Source: Pseudomonadota bacterium
GTDB taxonomy: Bacteria > Desulfobacterota > Desulfobulbia > Desulfobulbales > JAHJIY01
Length of the DNA: 64,000 bases
Direction of reading: 5' to 3'
NCBI GenBank assembly: GCA_018823175.1
Contig: JAHJIY010000051.1
Coordinates: 29,967-93,966 of the forward strand
Below, in pieces: positions 1-8,001 of the stretch. A model generated the notes under the pieces. The model searched no databases. It saw only the letters and a list, made by a program, of their open reading frames with translations, and was not told the origin of the DNA. The first letter of the stretch is position 1; every line of letters begins with the position of its first letter. The translations under genes and the position numbers were made by a program.

Positions 1-190
1 CGCTGCTGTTTTCCGGTGGCACTACCGAGGAAAATATCAGCACATAAATCCCGGCAATAATCAGGGGCTTGATCATCGCCCAGACAAACCCCAGAATTGA
101 CCCGAGGTACTGACTGCGGAAATCATGGGCCGCAAAGGTCCAGATCAAAAAACGGTTGGCAGCTAATTCTTTAAATATATTCAACGGCAT
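1..190 (-). CDS. ABC-2 type export permease, N-terminal part (cut by window edge)
   Basis: Reading leftward from an ATG at 190-188, the frame stays open to the window edge and gives about 63 residues beginning MPLNIFKELAANRFLIWTF. The text AAHDFRSQYLGSILGFVWAMIK followed by a hydrophobic stretch is typical of the first part of Wzm/KpsM/TagG-type permeases, where a short amphipathic cytoplasmic segment precedes the first membrane helix. Such permeases export polysaccharides or polyol phosphates across the inner membrane together with a Wzt-like ATPase, which would be off-window. The start lies inside the last codons of the sulfotransferase gene (10-base overlap), so the two are probably translated together. 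Only the N-terminus is visible, so the exported substrate cannot be judged. Confidence 0.8.
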   Translation of the reverse strand, partial: MPLNIFKELAANRFLIWTFAAHDFRSQYLGSILGFVWAMIKPLIIAGIYVLIFSSVVPPENSS

Positions 191-1002
191 TCCTCAGGAT
201 ATAACTCGATCATCAGAGGGTCATTTTTCGCTTGCCGGATAAAATCAGACAAGGACGGGTCATCCTGATTACAATAACTTCTGCTCCGATCAATCATGGA
301 GCACACTTCATCGATCCCGTCAGTTTCAGAAATCCCGAGATAGCCGGCAACAGAAAGCAGGGACTCTTCCGGTCTGGCCAGCAGGTCTTCATAAATCAAC
401 TGGTGGAGATCAACCCCGCTCCCGGCATAGGACAAGCCCCTTTTAACATAGCAGCCCCACAACGACAGACAGCCGGCCAGATCCTGGCACCGGGCAGAGT
501 AATGATGATGCGAGCGGCCTTCCGGCCGACTGGTTTCCCGCCGCCAGAGGCTGACCGAAACATCAACCGCATTTCGGATAACATGGATGACTTTTGCCTT
601 AGGGAAACGCTCCAGCCAGAACGGCAGGGTAAAGGTATTCCGGGGATCTTTAAAACCCCAGGCCAAGGCGGGATAGGCTGATCCTTTTTCCTGTCCGAAA
701 GATGGCTGGCCCCAATACAACCGGAAAAAATTATCGTCGACTACGGCTTCAACTTTGCGGGCAGCCCGCCGGCATCTTGATTGATCAGTAAATAAAGAGC
801 CAAGCCGCTGAGCATCATCCCATTTACAATTTTCCAGCTTCAGCATCTGTTCATTTAATAACTGGAAGCAGATCGATTCATTGCTGTCATCTTTGACACA
901 ACCCCAGAATACGCCAATTTTCTCAAGCAGACGAGTCAGCAGACTTGTGCCGGAGCGATGCATGCCGATGATGATTACCGGCGGAACAGGATTTTCCTTC
1001 AT
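181..1002 (-). CDS. Sulfotransferase family protein
   Basis: A 273-residue cytosolic protein. The N-terminus carries the 5'-phosphosulfate loop GMHRSGTSLL (about residues 13-22), and a second PAPS-binding segment is seen as KVIHVIRN followed by AVDVSVSLW (about 137-153). WGFKDPR at about 115-121 also fits the bacterial sulfotransferase fold. The expected reaction is transfer of sulfate from PAPS to a carbohydrate or lipid hydroxyl. It overlaps the start of an ABC-2 polysaccharide exporter, which suggests it modifies an exported glycan. The start codon ATG at 1002 has no obvious Shine-Dalgarno sequence. The acceptor is not predictable; assignment to the family is firm. Confidence 0.88.
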   Translation of the reverse strand: MKENPVPPVIIIGMHRSGTSLLTRLLEKIGVFWGCVKDDSNESICFQLLNEQMLKLENCKWDDAQRLGSLFTDQSRCRRAARKVEAVVDDNFFRLYWGQPSFGQEKGSAYPALAWGFKDPRNTFTLPFWLERFPKAKVIHVIRNAVDVSVSLWRRETSRPEGRSHHHYSARCQDLAGCLSLWGCYVKRGLSYAGSGVDLHQLIYEDLLARPEESLLSVAGYLGISETDGIDEVCSMIDRSRSYCNQDDPSLSDFIRQAKNDPLMIELYPEECR

Positions 1003-1104
1003 GACAAATCAAGCAACATTATAAGAAACACCATTTAGGGGAACTGAGAATGGGGATCCAATGAAGATATAAGCCACAAGCACAGTGATCGGATAAACCG
1101 TAAT

Positions 1105-1824
1105 TTATTTTGCGGCTTTGACCAACTTGCCCTTTTGAAACAGGCCACATGATTCAAGGCCCTTCGGATCGAACTCACAACCAATTCCTTCCAGAATTCC
1201 GCCCTGCCATGATCCGGTGGTGATGCGTTTATCCGGCCAGAGCATGGTCCCCTTGCCCTGCATCTCCCCCTTGACCCATTGCCCCGAATATGTTCTGCCG
1301 TCCGGCCAGGTCATCGTTCCCATGCCGTCAAATGCCTCTTCGCGGAAACTACCAACATAGACCAGACCTTTCGGGGTAAATAATGTTCCCTGGTTGCCGA
1401 CTTTACCCTTTTCAAAAACGCCGACAAAAAAACCGCCTTCCTTGAAAACCATCTTGCCGGTGCCGTCAGGTTCGCCATCGGTGAATTGGCCGGTGTAGGT
1501 ATCGCCATAAGGCGTTACTATCGTGCCCTCGCCGTTGTATTTGCTGCCGTCGAATTCACCGATATATTTCCGGCCATCCGGATAGATCTCGGCGCCATGA
1601 CCGCGCCATGCCCCCTCGAAAAATTCGCCGATATATTTATTGCCGTTTGGCAGGATGGCCCGGCCGTAACCGCTTGGCTTGCCTTCTTGCCATGCTCCTT
1701 CATATTTATGGCCGTCCGGTAATTCAAAAGTGCCCAGCCCGTCCTGACAGTTTCCGCTGATACATTCCGTGTGGCCAATCATCGGGATCATTACAATAAA
1801 CAATACAACAAAAATCTGTTTCAT
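1105..1824 (-). CDS. MORN-repeat protein, secreted or periplasmic
   Basis: A 239-residue protein that starts with a short signal peptide (MKQIFVVLFIVMIPMIGHT) and then consists almost entirely of about eight repeats of the MORN type: Y-x-G-x-[WF]-x-x-G-x-x-x-G-x-G. Examples are YEGAWQEGKPSGYGRA, YIGEFFEGAWRGHGAE and YSGQWVKGEMQGKGTM. Cysteines are present just after the signal peptide (ECISGNC) and near the C-terminus. MORN proteins act as membrane- or protein-binding scaffolds; no catalytic role can be inferred. It sits alone between the sulfotransferase and a sulfatase-like gene on the other strand. Confidence 0.85.
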   Translation of the reverse strand: MKQIFVVLFIVMIPMIGHTECISGNCQDGLGTFELPDGHKYEGAWQEGKPSGYGRAILPNGNKYIGEFFEGAWRGHGAEIYPDGRKYIGEFDGSKYNGEGTIVTPYGDTYTGQFTDGEPDGTGKMVFKEGGFFVGVFEKGKVGNQGTLFTPKGLVYVGSFREEAFDGMGTMTWPDGRTYSGQWVKGEMQGKGTMLWPDKRITTGSWQGGILEGIGCEFDPKGLESCGLFQKGKLVKAAK

Positions 1825-1983
1825 TTTGCTCGCCTATATACCTTGTTTGTTTCTGAAATTCTTGTTTGACTCTGAACCAGAACATTTATAACATGCTTAT
1901 TTCAAAAATCGAATAATATTCTGGAAGGATAAACCGACTAACATCCGTCCCCACGCGCAAAAACAATAAAACATAAAAATGAC

Positions 1984-2035
1984 GGGTAACAAGGGGAAAA
2001 ACTCGTTACTATTTACTCGTTACTTGTCACTTCCA
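1984..2035 (+). repeat. Heptamer/hairpin dispersed repeat, family A copy 1
   Basis: Contains GGGTAACAAGGGG, then ACTCGTTACTATTTACTCG and TTACTTGTCACTTCCATG. The same order of blocks is found at 34200-34328, 42045-42121 (inverted), 46268-46351 and 48330-48403 (inverted). The block is built on 7-base units TTACTAT/TTACTCG and ends with a sequence complementary to ATGAAAGTGAC of fuller copies. The last bases form the ATG at 2035. Confidence 0.8.
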
Positions 2036-2061
2036 TGATAAAACATAAGAAAAACAAGATT

Positions 2062-3660
2062 ATGCGTCCTATAAACTATAACTTCTCCGTCAGTCTGCTC
2101 CTCATCTTTCTGTATCTGTCTTCCCCCAAATTCTGTCACGGATCGACGGTCGAAGGTCTATCCCCCGAAGAGATGCCCAATATCGTTTTCATCTGGATTG
2201 ACACCCTCCGGGCCGACAGCCTGGGCTGTTACGGTTACCAAAGAGATACCTCGCCCAACATTGACCAGTTAGCCAAAGAATCAACCCTCTTCATGAATAA
2301 TTTCACGCCGCACACCGTGACCCTTTCCAGTTTCATGTCGATCATTACCGGACTCTACCCTTTCTCCCATGGGGTGCTGCATATCGCCAAAGATATTCTT
2401 TCCCCCAAGATCAAGACGCTGGCCGAGATTCTTCAGATGTATGGTTTCGCGACTTCATGGTATGGGCCTAATGATCCGCATCTTGATAACAAAGTGGGTT
2501 TTGGCCGGGGATTTGATTATATCGATAACTTCGACAACGATCTGGCGGTTGGCCGGAGCAAGGTTTTACGGGCGATCGAACGCAACAAGGACCAGAAATT
2601 CTTTCTTAACTTCCACTCATATCATGTCCATTCCCCCTATATCCCGTCCGAAAAATACATCTATCAATTTACCAAGCATAAAGATGTCGGCGTCCTTGAA
2701 AGCTTTGATGCAATCGAAAAGGCCACGGTCGAAGTCATCCGGCAGGGCGTCTTCAATTACCAGAAATACCCCTATGAAATCCTCGGTCCCGAGTTGCTTA
2801 AAGAAATGGCCGAGGCCGACCTTTTTGCTCATGATTACAAAATAACCGCCGTAAAAATCAGGCGTTATCTCCAAAGAAAAAATCTTGAATATAAATATGA
2901 TGAAATTGCCAACAAGGTCTACGAATCAAGGATCAATCCCGACAATAAGGAAAACATTGCATACCTTAAAGCCCTTTATGACGCGGGGATTCTCGAATTT
3001 GACACCGAAGTAATCGGCCCGGTAATCAATAAACTCAAGGAACTGGATTTATACGACAACACCATGATCATCATCTGCGCCGATCATGGTGAAGAATTCG
3101 GCGAACATGGCAGCTCCGGCCATGGCATGAGCCTGTATCAGGAGGTGACCTGGGTCCCTTTGATCATCAAAACAGCCGGCCGGAAAGAAGGCAGCAAGAT
3201 TGAAGAACTAAGCCAGACCGTTGATATAATGCCGACCATTCTGGGGCTTTTAAAAATCAAACCGCCCTACCATAATCAGGGAATCGACTTCACCCCCCTG
3301 ATCAATCAAACCGGCGACTTTACTCCTCGTAAATACGTCTACGGCCAAATGCCCTATTTCAAGGCGATCCGAACGAAGGAATGGAAGCTCCATGTTTTTC
3401 ACAGCTTCCTGGCTATTCCCTGGCTCAGCGAATCAGTCCGAACCACGATTTTCGGCAAGAGAGAACTGTTCAACACCGAAAATGACCCCGATGAGCAAAA
3501 CGACCGCTATGCAAAAGAACCAAAGGTCAGAGATGAGCTCACCACCGAGCTTGAACAATGGGGTAAATCCCTGAAAAACTACCAGGATACCGACTATTCC
3601 TTTCAACCGAATATTGACAAAAAGACCAAAGATAAAATCAAAAAAACCGGCTACTGGTAA
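2062..3660 (+). CDS. Sulfatase-fold (alkaline phosphatase superfamily) protein, exported
   Basis: A 532-residue protein beginning with an N-terminal hydrophobic segment (about residues 8-25) and a likely signal peptide. Metal-site motifs of the superfamily are present: IDTLRADSLGCYGY (about 46-59), a histidine pair around FHSYHVHSPY, and CADHGEEFGEHGSSGHG in the C-terminal half. The nucleophile region reads TVTLSSFMSIITG (about 85-97), so the C/S-x-P-x-R sequence needed for formylglycine is absent; Thr sits at the nucleophile position and Phe replaces Arg. It may be a hydrolase or transferase (phosphate- or phosphonate-type) rather than a true sulfatase. The ATG at 2062 is chosen because the upstream ATG at 2035 belongs to a dispersed repeat. 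No good ribosome-binding site is seen for either. Confidence 0.8.
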   Translation: MRPINYNFSVSLLLIFLYLSSPKFCHGSTVEGLSPEEMPNIVFIWIDTLRADSLGCYGYQRDTSPNIDQLAKESTLFMNNFTPHTVTLSSFMSIITGLYPFSHGVLHIAKDILSPKIKTLAEILQMYGFATSWYGPNDPHLDNKVGFGRGFDYIDNFDNDLAVGRSKVLRAIERNKDQKFFLNFHSYHVHSPYIPSEKYIYQFTKHKDVGVLESFDAIEKATVEVIRQGVFNYQKYPYEILGPELLKEMAEADLFAHDYKITAVKIRRYLQRKNLEYKYDEIANKVYESRINPDNKENIAYLKALYDAGILEFDTEVIGPVINKLKELDLYDNTMIIICADHGEEFGEHGSSGHGMSLYQEVTWVPLIIKTAGRKEGSKIEELSQTVDIMPTILGLLKIKPPYHNQGIDFTPLINQTGDFTPRKYVYGQMPYFKAIRTKEWKLHVFHSFLAIPWLSESVRTTIFGKRELFNTENDPDEQNDRYAKEPKVRDELTTELEQWGKSLKNYQDTDYSFQPNIDKKTKDKIKKTGYW

Positions 3661-3946
3661 GCGTGGATTGAAGTTCGAATTGCAACTTCTTGTGATGCTG
3701 CAGTCAACCGCTTGGCCAATATCCTCATTTCGCCAAAACTCCAAGGAGATTCAAAACCGAAACCGGCCAATGGCGTTTTCACCGGCATCCAGTTCTTTTT
3801 TGGTTTTATCCGAGATCCTGCCGTCCTAAGGTATATTTGATTCATCTCCGCCTACTGTCCTCCTCAGATTTGCCGGTCTGACCTTCTCAGTCAGCATCAA
3901 GCATACCGAAGACCATATTATCCAAAAATATTTCTGAAACCTTTAT

Positions 3947-4087
3947 TTACTGGCGATTATCCTGAAAAACCGGAACAAACAGCGAAACTGTACCTGTCTT
4001 TCCGGCCACAACATTTGGTGGAACCTCGATATATGAAGGAAAATAAAAGGTGCCACCCTTCCCGTCCGAATGGACGACAATAGCCTT
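3947..4087 (-). pseudogene. Possible C-terminal remnant of an unidentified protein
   Basis: One minus-strand frame reads KAIVVHSDGKGGTFYFPSY, IEVPPNVVAGKTGTVSLF and VPVFQDNRQ before a TAA stop at 3949-3947. The composition (beta-strand-like, balanced residues) looks like real protein, whereas the upstream side runs straight into a stop codon (TGA at 4090-4088) with no start. It could be the decayed 3' end of a gene. The family was not recognised. Confidence 0.3.
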
Positions 4088-4170
4088 TCACCGGTCAATC
4101 AGCCAGTTGCCTATTGATCTGCCGCAATTTTATTTAATGGCGCGTTATTTGCAACATACATCTCTGTACA

Positions 4171-4323
4171 TAATGCCCGGGGGCATTGCCCGCTTTCTTG
4201 CCTGCCAACCCTCGTGAGTGGGCTCCCCAGAGAACTCATTTAAACAAAGGATTGTGAAAGGTCTGTGGATGCGGGCACCACTGTTGCTGACAGTCGTGGT
4301 GCTCAGGAGTCTGCCCGGGAAAT
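4171..4323 (+). other. Potential structured RNA or long hairpin region
   Basis: A GC-rich stretch bounded by CCCGGGGGCA on the left and TGCCCGGG on the right, which can pair as CCC/GGG plus GGGCA/TGCCC. Inside, GCACCAC and GTGGTGC form a second perfect hairpin arm around 4272-4300. It lies 90 bases before the lipoprotein/OmpA operon. It does not match a known RNA family that I can recall; it could also be a decayed repeat. Confidence 0.3.
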
Positions 4324-4412
4324 AACGTGATAGCAAGCAGCCCCAGCAGTTTGCCCCAGAGTTTTACCTGTCTGGTCACGGTTTGCAGTTTAAAAGACAA
4401 GGAGGATTATCC

Positions 4413-4796
4413 ATGAAGAGGAATAAGGTTTCACAATATCTCTTAATCGGCCTGGCTGCGTTGGGTCTCGGTCTGGTCGGCGGCTGCGCCACCAAGGATA
4501 CGGTCAGTTCCCGTTTTCCTGCCCTGGAGGACAACATCAGCGCCGCCAAGGCGGCAGAGGCCGAAGTGTATGCCCCGACACCGCTAGAGGCGGCGGAAGA
4601 GAAGCTTGAAGCAGCCAGACTGGCTGTGCAAGCCAAAGACATGCTTACCGCCAACACGCTGGTTGACGAGGCCATGGTGGATGCTGATTATGCCCGGGCT
4701 GCGGCTTCCACGGCCAAGGCAAAAAATGAGGCCATGGTCATGCGCCAGGCAATCCAGAAGGTGCGTGCCGAAATCGAGCTGCTGGCCGTCAATTAA
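4413..4796 (+). CDS. DUF4398-type small lipoprotein
   Basis: A 127-residue protein with a lipoprotein signal: hydrophobic core LIGLAALGLGLVGGC, with the lipobox ending LVGGC. The mature part is an alanine- and glutamate-rich helical segment (EDNISAAKAAEAEVYAPTP, LEAAEEKLEAARLAVQAK and onward) characteristic of DUF4398 proteins. The ATG at 4413 is preceded by AGGAGG at a good distance, so it is preferred over upstream codons. It is followed after 26 bases by an OmpA-domain lipoprotein with the same helical domain; the pair probably forms an envelope operon tethered to the outer membrane. Confidence 0.85.
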   Translation: MKRNKVSQYLLIGLAALGLGLVGGCATKDTVSSRFPALEDNISAAKAAEAEVYAPTPLEAAEEKLEAARLAVQAKDMLTANTLVDEAMVDADYARAAASTAKAKNEAMVMRQAIQKVRAEIELLAVN

Positions 4797-4822
4797 TCAT
4801 CTATCTATAAGGAGAAGTTGAG

Positions 4823-5977
4823 ATGACTTACCGATATTTTCCCAATCAATTGAAAATCAATGCCCTGGCAATCGCCATCGGCGTTGCCCTAACCGGCTGC
4901 TTCGGGGCGACCGATCACGGAGAGCAGGCCGCCAATCAGCGTCTGGATCTGGCCCGGGTGGCTTATGCCCAGGCCAAGGCCAATCCGCAGGTGGAAGCCT
5001 ATTCCCTGAGAACCCTACAGAGCGCCGAAAAGTCCTTGCAGGAGGCAGAGAAGGTGCGCGAGGGAGTCTATACCGAAAAGGGTATTGGTTCTTACGGCGG
5101 CATTTATTTCAGTAAGGAAGAAGTCCTTTTTAATGACCTTTCCCGATTGTCCTATATTTCGGAACGTAAATCGCAGACCTCGGTGGCTTTGGCCGAGGGC
5201 GTAGTCGCCAGAGACGAGATTGTCAAATTGGGCCGGGAAAGGGCTGAGGTTCAGCTTCTGAAAAGCCAGGTGGAGCAACAACTACTCCAGCGTGATTTGG
5301 CCGCTAAGGTTACCGCCTTGGAACTTGTCAGACAACAACTGGTAACGGCTACCAACGAGACCGAGCGGGCGAGAATTATCGCCGATATCCAGGCCCAGGA
5401 GGCAGCCTTAGCCAAGGCCGAGGCTTATGCTGAAGCCAGAGAGGCGGACTGGGCCAGGGCCTTGGCAGTGGAGCAGGCCAGAGCAGCAGTACAGGCCAAG
5501 ACCGAGGCCGAGGTACAGACCAGAGAGGCCGAAAAGGCCAAGGCCGAACTGGCCCTGCTGCTGACGGAAATGTCGGAGTTGCAGGGTCAATTAACCGACC
5601 GCGGGATCGTCCTGACCATCGGTGACGTCCTTTTTGCCACCGGCAAGTCCGACCTGAATGCCAGCGCCCAGCGCAGCATGGGGAAACTGGCCGATTTCTT
5701 GCAGAAAAAACAGAACCGTAATCTTCTGGTGGAAGGCCATACCGATAATGTCGGCGAAGATTTCTACAATCAGGGCCTTTCCGAGCAGCGCGCGGCGGCG
5801 GTTAAATTCGCCATGGTCAACAGGGGCATTGCCGGCGATCGGATTGTCACCATCGGCTACGGCAAAAATTATCCGCTGACCAACAACAATGACGCCATCG
5901 GCAAACAGCAGAACCGCCGGGTTGAGGCGATTATTCTTAATGAAGGCGTCTTGCCGGAGAGTCAGTTCAGGAACTAG
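4823..5977 (+). CDS. OmpA-family lipoprotein with N-terminal DUF4398-like helical domain
   Basis: A 384-residue protein. The N-terminus has a lipobox LTGC (Cys26), followed by a long Ala/Glu/Lys-rich coiled-coil-like region (about 30-250), in part similar to the preceding gene product. The C-terminal third is an OmpA domain (about 258-375) with VLFATGKSDLN, VEGHTDNVG and GLSEQRAAAVK, the peptidoglycan (diaminopimelate)-binding signature including the conserved NxxLSxxRA-like segment. It is expected to link the outer membrane or inner leaflet lipid anchor to the cell wall. AGGAG lies upstream of the ATG. Second gene of a two-gene operon with 4413-4796. Confidence 0.92.
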   Translation: MTYRYFPNQLKINALAIAIGVALTGCFGATDHGEQAANQRLDLARVAYAQAKANPQVEAYSLRTLQSAEKSLQEAEKVREGVYTEKGIGSYGGIYFSKEEVLFNDLSRLSYISERKSQTSVALAEGVVARDEIVKLGRERAEVQLLKSQVEQQLLQRDLAAKVTALELVRQQLVTATNETERARIIADIQAQEAALAKAEAYAEAREADWARALAVEQARAAVQAKTEAEVQTREAEKAKAELALLLTEMSELQGQLTDRGIVLTIGDVLFATGKSDLNASAQRSMGKLADFLQKKQNRNLLVEGHTDNVGEDFYNQGLSEQRAAAVKFAMVNRGIAGDRIVTIGYGKNYPLTNNNDAIGKQQNRRVEAIILNEGVLPESQFRN

Positions 5978-6104
5978 TTTTAGCAGAAGACCGACGTGAA
6001 TTTCTGCGTCAAACCGCGCAGTTACGCGGAAGTGTACCCATGTACGCCTCTTATAACTATTTGTTTTCTTTGACCTTCTCAAAAAAATTCGTTTGGCGAG
6101 GAGG

Positions 6105-6165
6105 TATTTATACCGCAAGGGCATAAGTTTCGTATGAGCAGACGAGCTGCTCAACTCAGCTTTAC
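6105..6165 (+). repeat. Two-hairpin dispersed repeat, family B copy 1
   Basis: Reads ATTTATACCGCAAGGGCATA, then AGTTTCGTATGAGCAGACGA, then GCTGCTCAACTCAGCTTTA. The first arm pair is ATTTAT/ATAAGT around CCGCAAGG, the second is GAGCAG/CTGCTC around ACGAG. Near-identical copies lie at 9262-9322 and 29634-29695. This copy lies about 90 bases upstream of a beta-barrel protein gene. Confidence 0.8.
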
Positions 6166-6250
6166 ATGGGGAGCATCCTGTGAAAAAGCACCAATAAGAA
6201 TGTCGAAAGTAGGCAAAGACAAATTTAATCACCACCTCAAAGGAGATATT

Positions 6251-6862
6251 ATGAAAAAATCTAGTGTTATGACCATTGTTCTCGCAACCACCTTGACGGG
6301 AATTATCACTCCGGCCTTTGCAGCAGAAAACCCGGCAAATTATCTGATGATTAAGGCTGGAGTTTATTCGCCCAGCAGCTCGCACGATCTTAATGATTTC
6401 AATGGTGGCAGCAGGACCCGCCTGGACAGCGAGACGGGATTTGCCGGTGAGATCGCAGCCGGGCATTATTTCCTGCCCATGGTTGCCTTGGAGTTGGGTG
6501 CCGGCTACTTCCAGAGTGAGGGCTCTGCGGCCGCCCAACCCGGCGAAACAAAACTGAAAGTAGTGCCGGTAACCCTAAGCGGTAAGGTTTTATTACCACT
6601 CGGGATGTTTGAGCCATACGGTTTGCTTGGAGTCGGAGCCTATATAACTGATCTGGATGTGAGCGGAAATACCGGTAACTTTAGCGGATCCTCGGAGACT
6701 TCCTTTGGTTTGCACGCCGGTGGCGGCGTCAATCTTAATTTTAACAAGGAGATGTTTGTGGGTCTTGAAGGAAAATACCTCTGGTCCAAGCCTTCATTCG
6801 GTGGCCAGGATATTGATCTGGACGGATTTATTACCACCGTTAATCTGGGGTTCAGGTACTAA
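6251..6862 (+). CDS. Outer-membrane beta-barrel protein (OmpA/OmpW-like barrel)
   Basis: A 203-residue protein with a clear signal peptide (MKKSSVMTIVLATTLTGI followed by ITPAFA-A). The mature chain alternates hydrophobic and polar residues as expected of an eight-stranded barrel: YLMIKAGVYSP, GFAGEIAAGHYF, VALELGAGYFQ, LSGKVLLPLGMFEPYGLLGVG, GLHAGGGVNLNF, and the terminal strand VNLGFRY ending in aromatic Tyr, the BAM recognition signal. The ATG at 6251 is directly preceded by AAAGGAGATATT. It is followed by a CsbD gene 11 bases downstream, so the two are likely co-transcribed. Confidence 0.88.
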   Translation: MKKSSVMTIVLATTLTGIITPAFAAENPANYLMIKAGVYSPSSSHDLNDFNGGSRTRLDSETGFAGEIAAGHYFLPMVALELGAGYFQSEGSAAAQPGETKLKVVPVTLSGKVLLPLGMFEPYGLLGVGAYITDLDVSGNTGNFSGSSETSFGLHAGGGVNLNFNKEMFVGLEGKYLWSKPSFGGQDIDLDGFITTVNLGFRY

Positions 6863-6873
6863 AGAGGAACGAT

Positions 6874-7053
6874 ATGAAATCAAGCACGAAAAATCAGATT
6901 GAAGGCAAGTTTCACGAGGTAAAGGGAAAAATCAAGGAGATCGCCGGAAAGATCGGCGCTAAACCTGCTCTGGAAGCAGAAGGCATCACTGAAAAGATAA
7001 CTGGTCAAGTCCAGAATAAGATCGGTCAGGTCGCAAAGGTTTTAGAACCTTAA
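6874..7053 (+). CDS. CsbD-family stress protein
   Basis: A 59-residue hydrophilic protein (MKSSTKNQIEGKFHEVKGKI, then KEIAGKIGAK and onward). The pattern N-Q-I-E-G-K-x-x-E-x-K-G-K-x-K-E with a second similar half (ITEKITGQVQNKIGQVAKV) is the CsbD signature. These small proteins are usually induced by general stress; their biochemical role is unknown. AAAGAGG precedes the ATG at a suitable distance. It lies immediately after the barrel gene and before another small helical protein. Confidence 0.85.
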   Translation: MKSSTKNQIEGKFHEVKGKIKEIAGKIGAKPALEAEGITEKITGQVQNKIGQVAKVLEP

Positions 7054-7402
7054 CGCTTATTTTCGTGTTTTTTATCGCAAGATATTAAAAAGTTGTCCTG
7101 ATTAAAAGTGACCCTGGCCATGGTTAAGGTACTTATCCCCTAAAGCGAGGATTGAACAGAGTACAGTTTATCCGGGTTAAGTAAACAGGAAACATTAATC
7201 TCCATTGCGCTGCGCTTTTCCCGGTCCGAATCACGGGAAAAGCGCGGGCCGTTTCCCATAATCTTGTTTGTCACTATTTGTCTCAGCTCGAACTGGACGG
7301 CAGAGATAAATAGTCCGACCACCTTTTTTATCGAAATGATTGTGACACCTTTAAAACAGATGGGCCTAATCCAAATATGCCCAAATAAAAAGGAGTTTAC
7401 TT
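7054..7402. other. Intergenic stretch with a strong hairpin
   Basis: About 350 bases without a gene. The only notable structure is a perfect 12-base inverted repeat GCGCTTTTCCCG (7212-7223) and CGGGAAAAGCGC (7234-7245) with a 10-base loop and no U-tract on either side. Confidence 0.6.
7212..7245. repeat. Perfect 12-bp inverted repeat
   Basis: GCGCTTTTCCCG and CGGGAAAAGCGC flank GTCCGAATCA. It could form a stable hairpin on either strand. Lack of a following U-run argues against an intrinsic terminator; it may be a transcript-stabilising hairpin after the CsbD gene or a repeat relic. Confidence 0.7.
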
Positions 7403-7588
7403 ATGAACCTGAAAGAAGTTTATGAAAAGAAAATGGAGGTCTGTTTGGACGAGTGGGGTACCGAAATTGACCTGCTCAAGGCCAAGACTGATAAAGTCAA
7501 AGCCGCTGCCTGTGTGAAATACTACAAACAGGTTGAAGAAATAAATATCAAGACGCAGGCGGTCGGCGTAAAACTTGCTGAACTGTGA
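7403..7588 (+). CDS. Small coiled-coil protein of unknown function
   Basis: A 61-residue protein, MNLKEVYEKKMEVCLDEWG followed by an amphipathic helix rich in Lys, Glu and Leu (TEIDLLKAKTDKVKAAACVK). An AAAAGGAG motif precedes the ATG at a normal distance, which supports a real gene. Two or three heptad-like turns suggest a helical hairpin. It lies between the CsbD gene and the DUF948/YtxH pair, so a stress role is plausible but not shown. Two cysteines are present (Cys14 and Cys37). Confidence 0.7.
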   Translation: MNLKEVYEKKMEVCLDEWGTEIDLLKAKTDKVKAAACVKYYKQVEEINIKTQAVGVKLAEL

Positions 7589-7740
7589 AAAGCCGGCGTA
7601 GGGTCGCCTATAAGAAAGTACGTCAATGAAAAACGTTATCCATTAACAGGCTTCATTCCTGTCTAGTGTCAGTCCGGAATAATTTTAGAAATTGGGGCTT
7701 CAGAAAAAAACGGCTCATTTAAAGTGTCTACTTTTCTTGA

Positions 7741-8001
7741 TCAGGTCAAAATTGCCTGGCTCCGAAATTGCTCCTGTCCAAGTCAGTTATTTCTTTCGTG
7801 AACCGCCTTGACACCGGATTTACCGTCCGCGTTTATGGCCGTCACGCTCTGGGCCTCAAATACATCGCCTCAACCCGGGATGCCCAATATCCCGAATCGC
7901 CTGACAGCTACCAGTCGAACAGCACCGTCAGCCTGGTATATACCTGGTTGGGCAAAGCCCGGTTCGGGGCGGTCGAGTGGCGCGGCGCAGACTATCTCTA
8001 G
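7741..8001 (+). pseudogene. C-terminal remnant of an outer-membrane transporter-like protein
   Basis: The frame is open from just after a TGA at 7738-7740 to a TAG at 7999-8001. The part from about 7786 reads SFVNRLDTGFTVRVYGRHAL, then GLKYIASTRDAQYPESPDSY and ends TWLGKARFGAVEWRGADYL. This resembles the final strands of Phenol_MetA_deg/transporter-type barrels (GRHALGLKYIAST and FGAVEWR are characteristic in my recollection). No start codon with a ribosome site and no N-terminal part are present, so it is read as a truncated relic. Confidence 0.55.

Larger units (their letters stand above)
3661..4412. other. Gene-poor intergenic stretch
   Basis: About 750 bases without an intact gene. It contains a short protein-like remnant on the minus strand (3947-4087) and a GC-rich, potentially folded segment (about 4171-4323). 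Otherwise no conserved feature is recognised. Confidence 0.6.

Noticed and set aside
3614..3845. Short overlapping open frames on both strands after the first sulfatase-like gene
   Set aside because: No ribosome site, no motif; partly an extension of the sulfatase 3' end in another frame.
4171..4323. 6S RNA
   Set aside because: Length is in range, but the arms are not symmetric around a central bubble and no promoter-like open bulge is visible.
6105..6165. Riboswitch upstream of the barrel protein
   Set aside because: Two other copies are not followed by a gene on the same strand, and the sequence does not match known riboswitch cores such as GEMM.
5591..6538. Minus-strand open frame of 315 residues
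   Set aside because: It overlaps the OmpA-domain and barrel genes antisense, both of which have strong motifs and ribosome sites.
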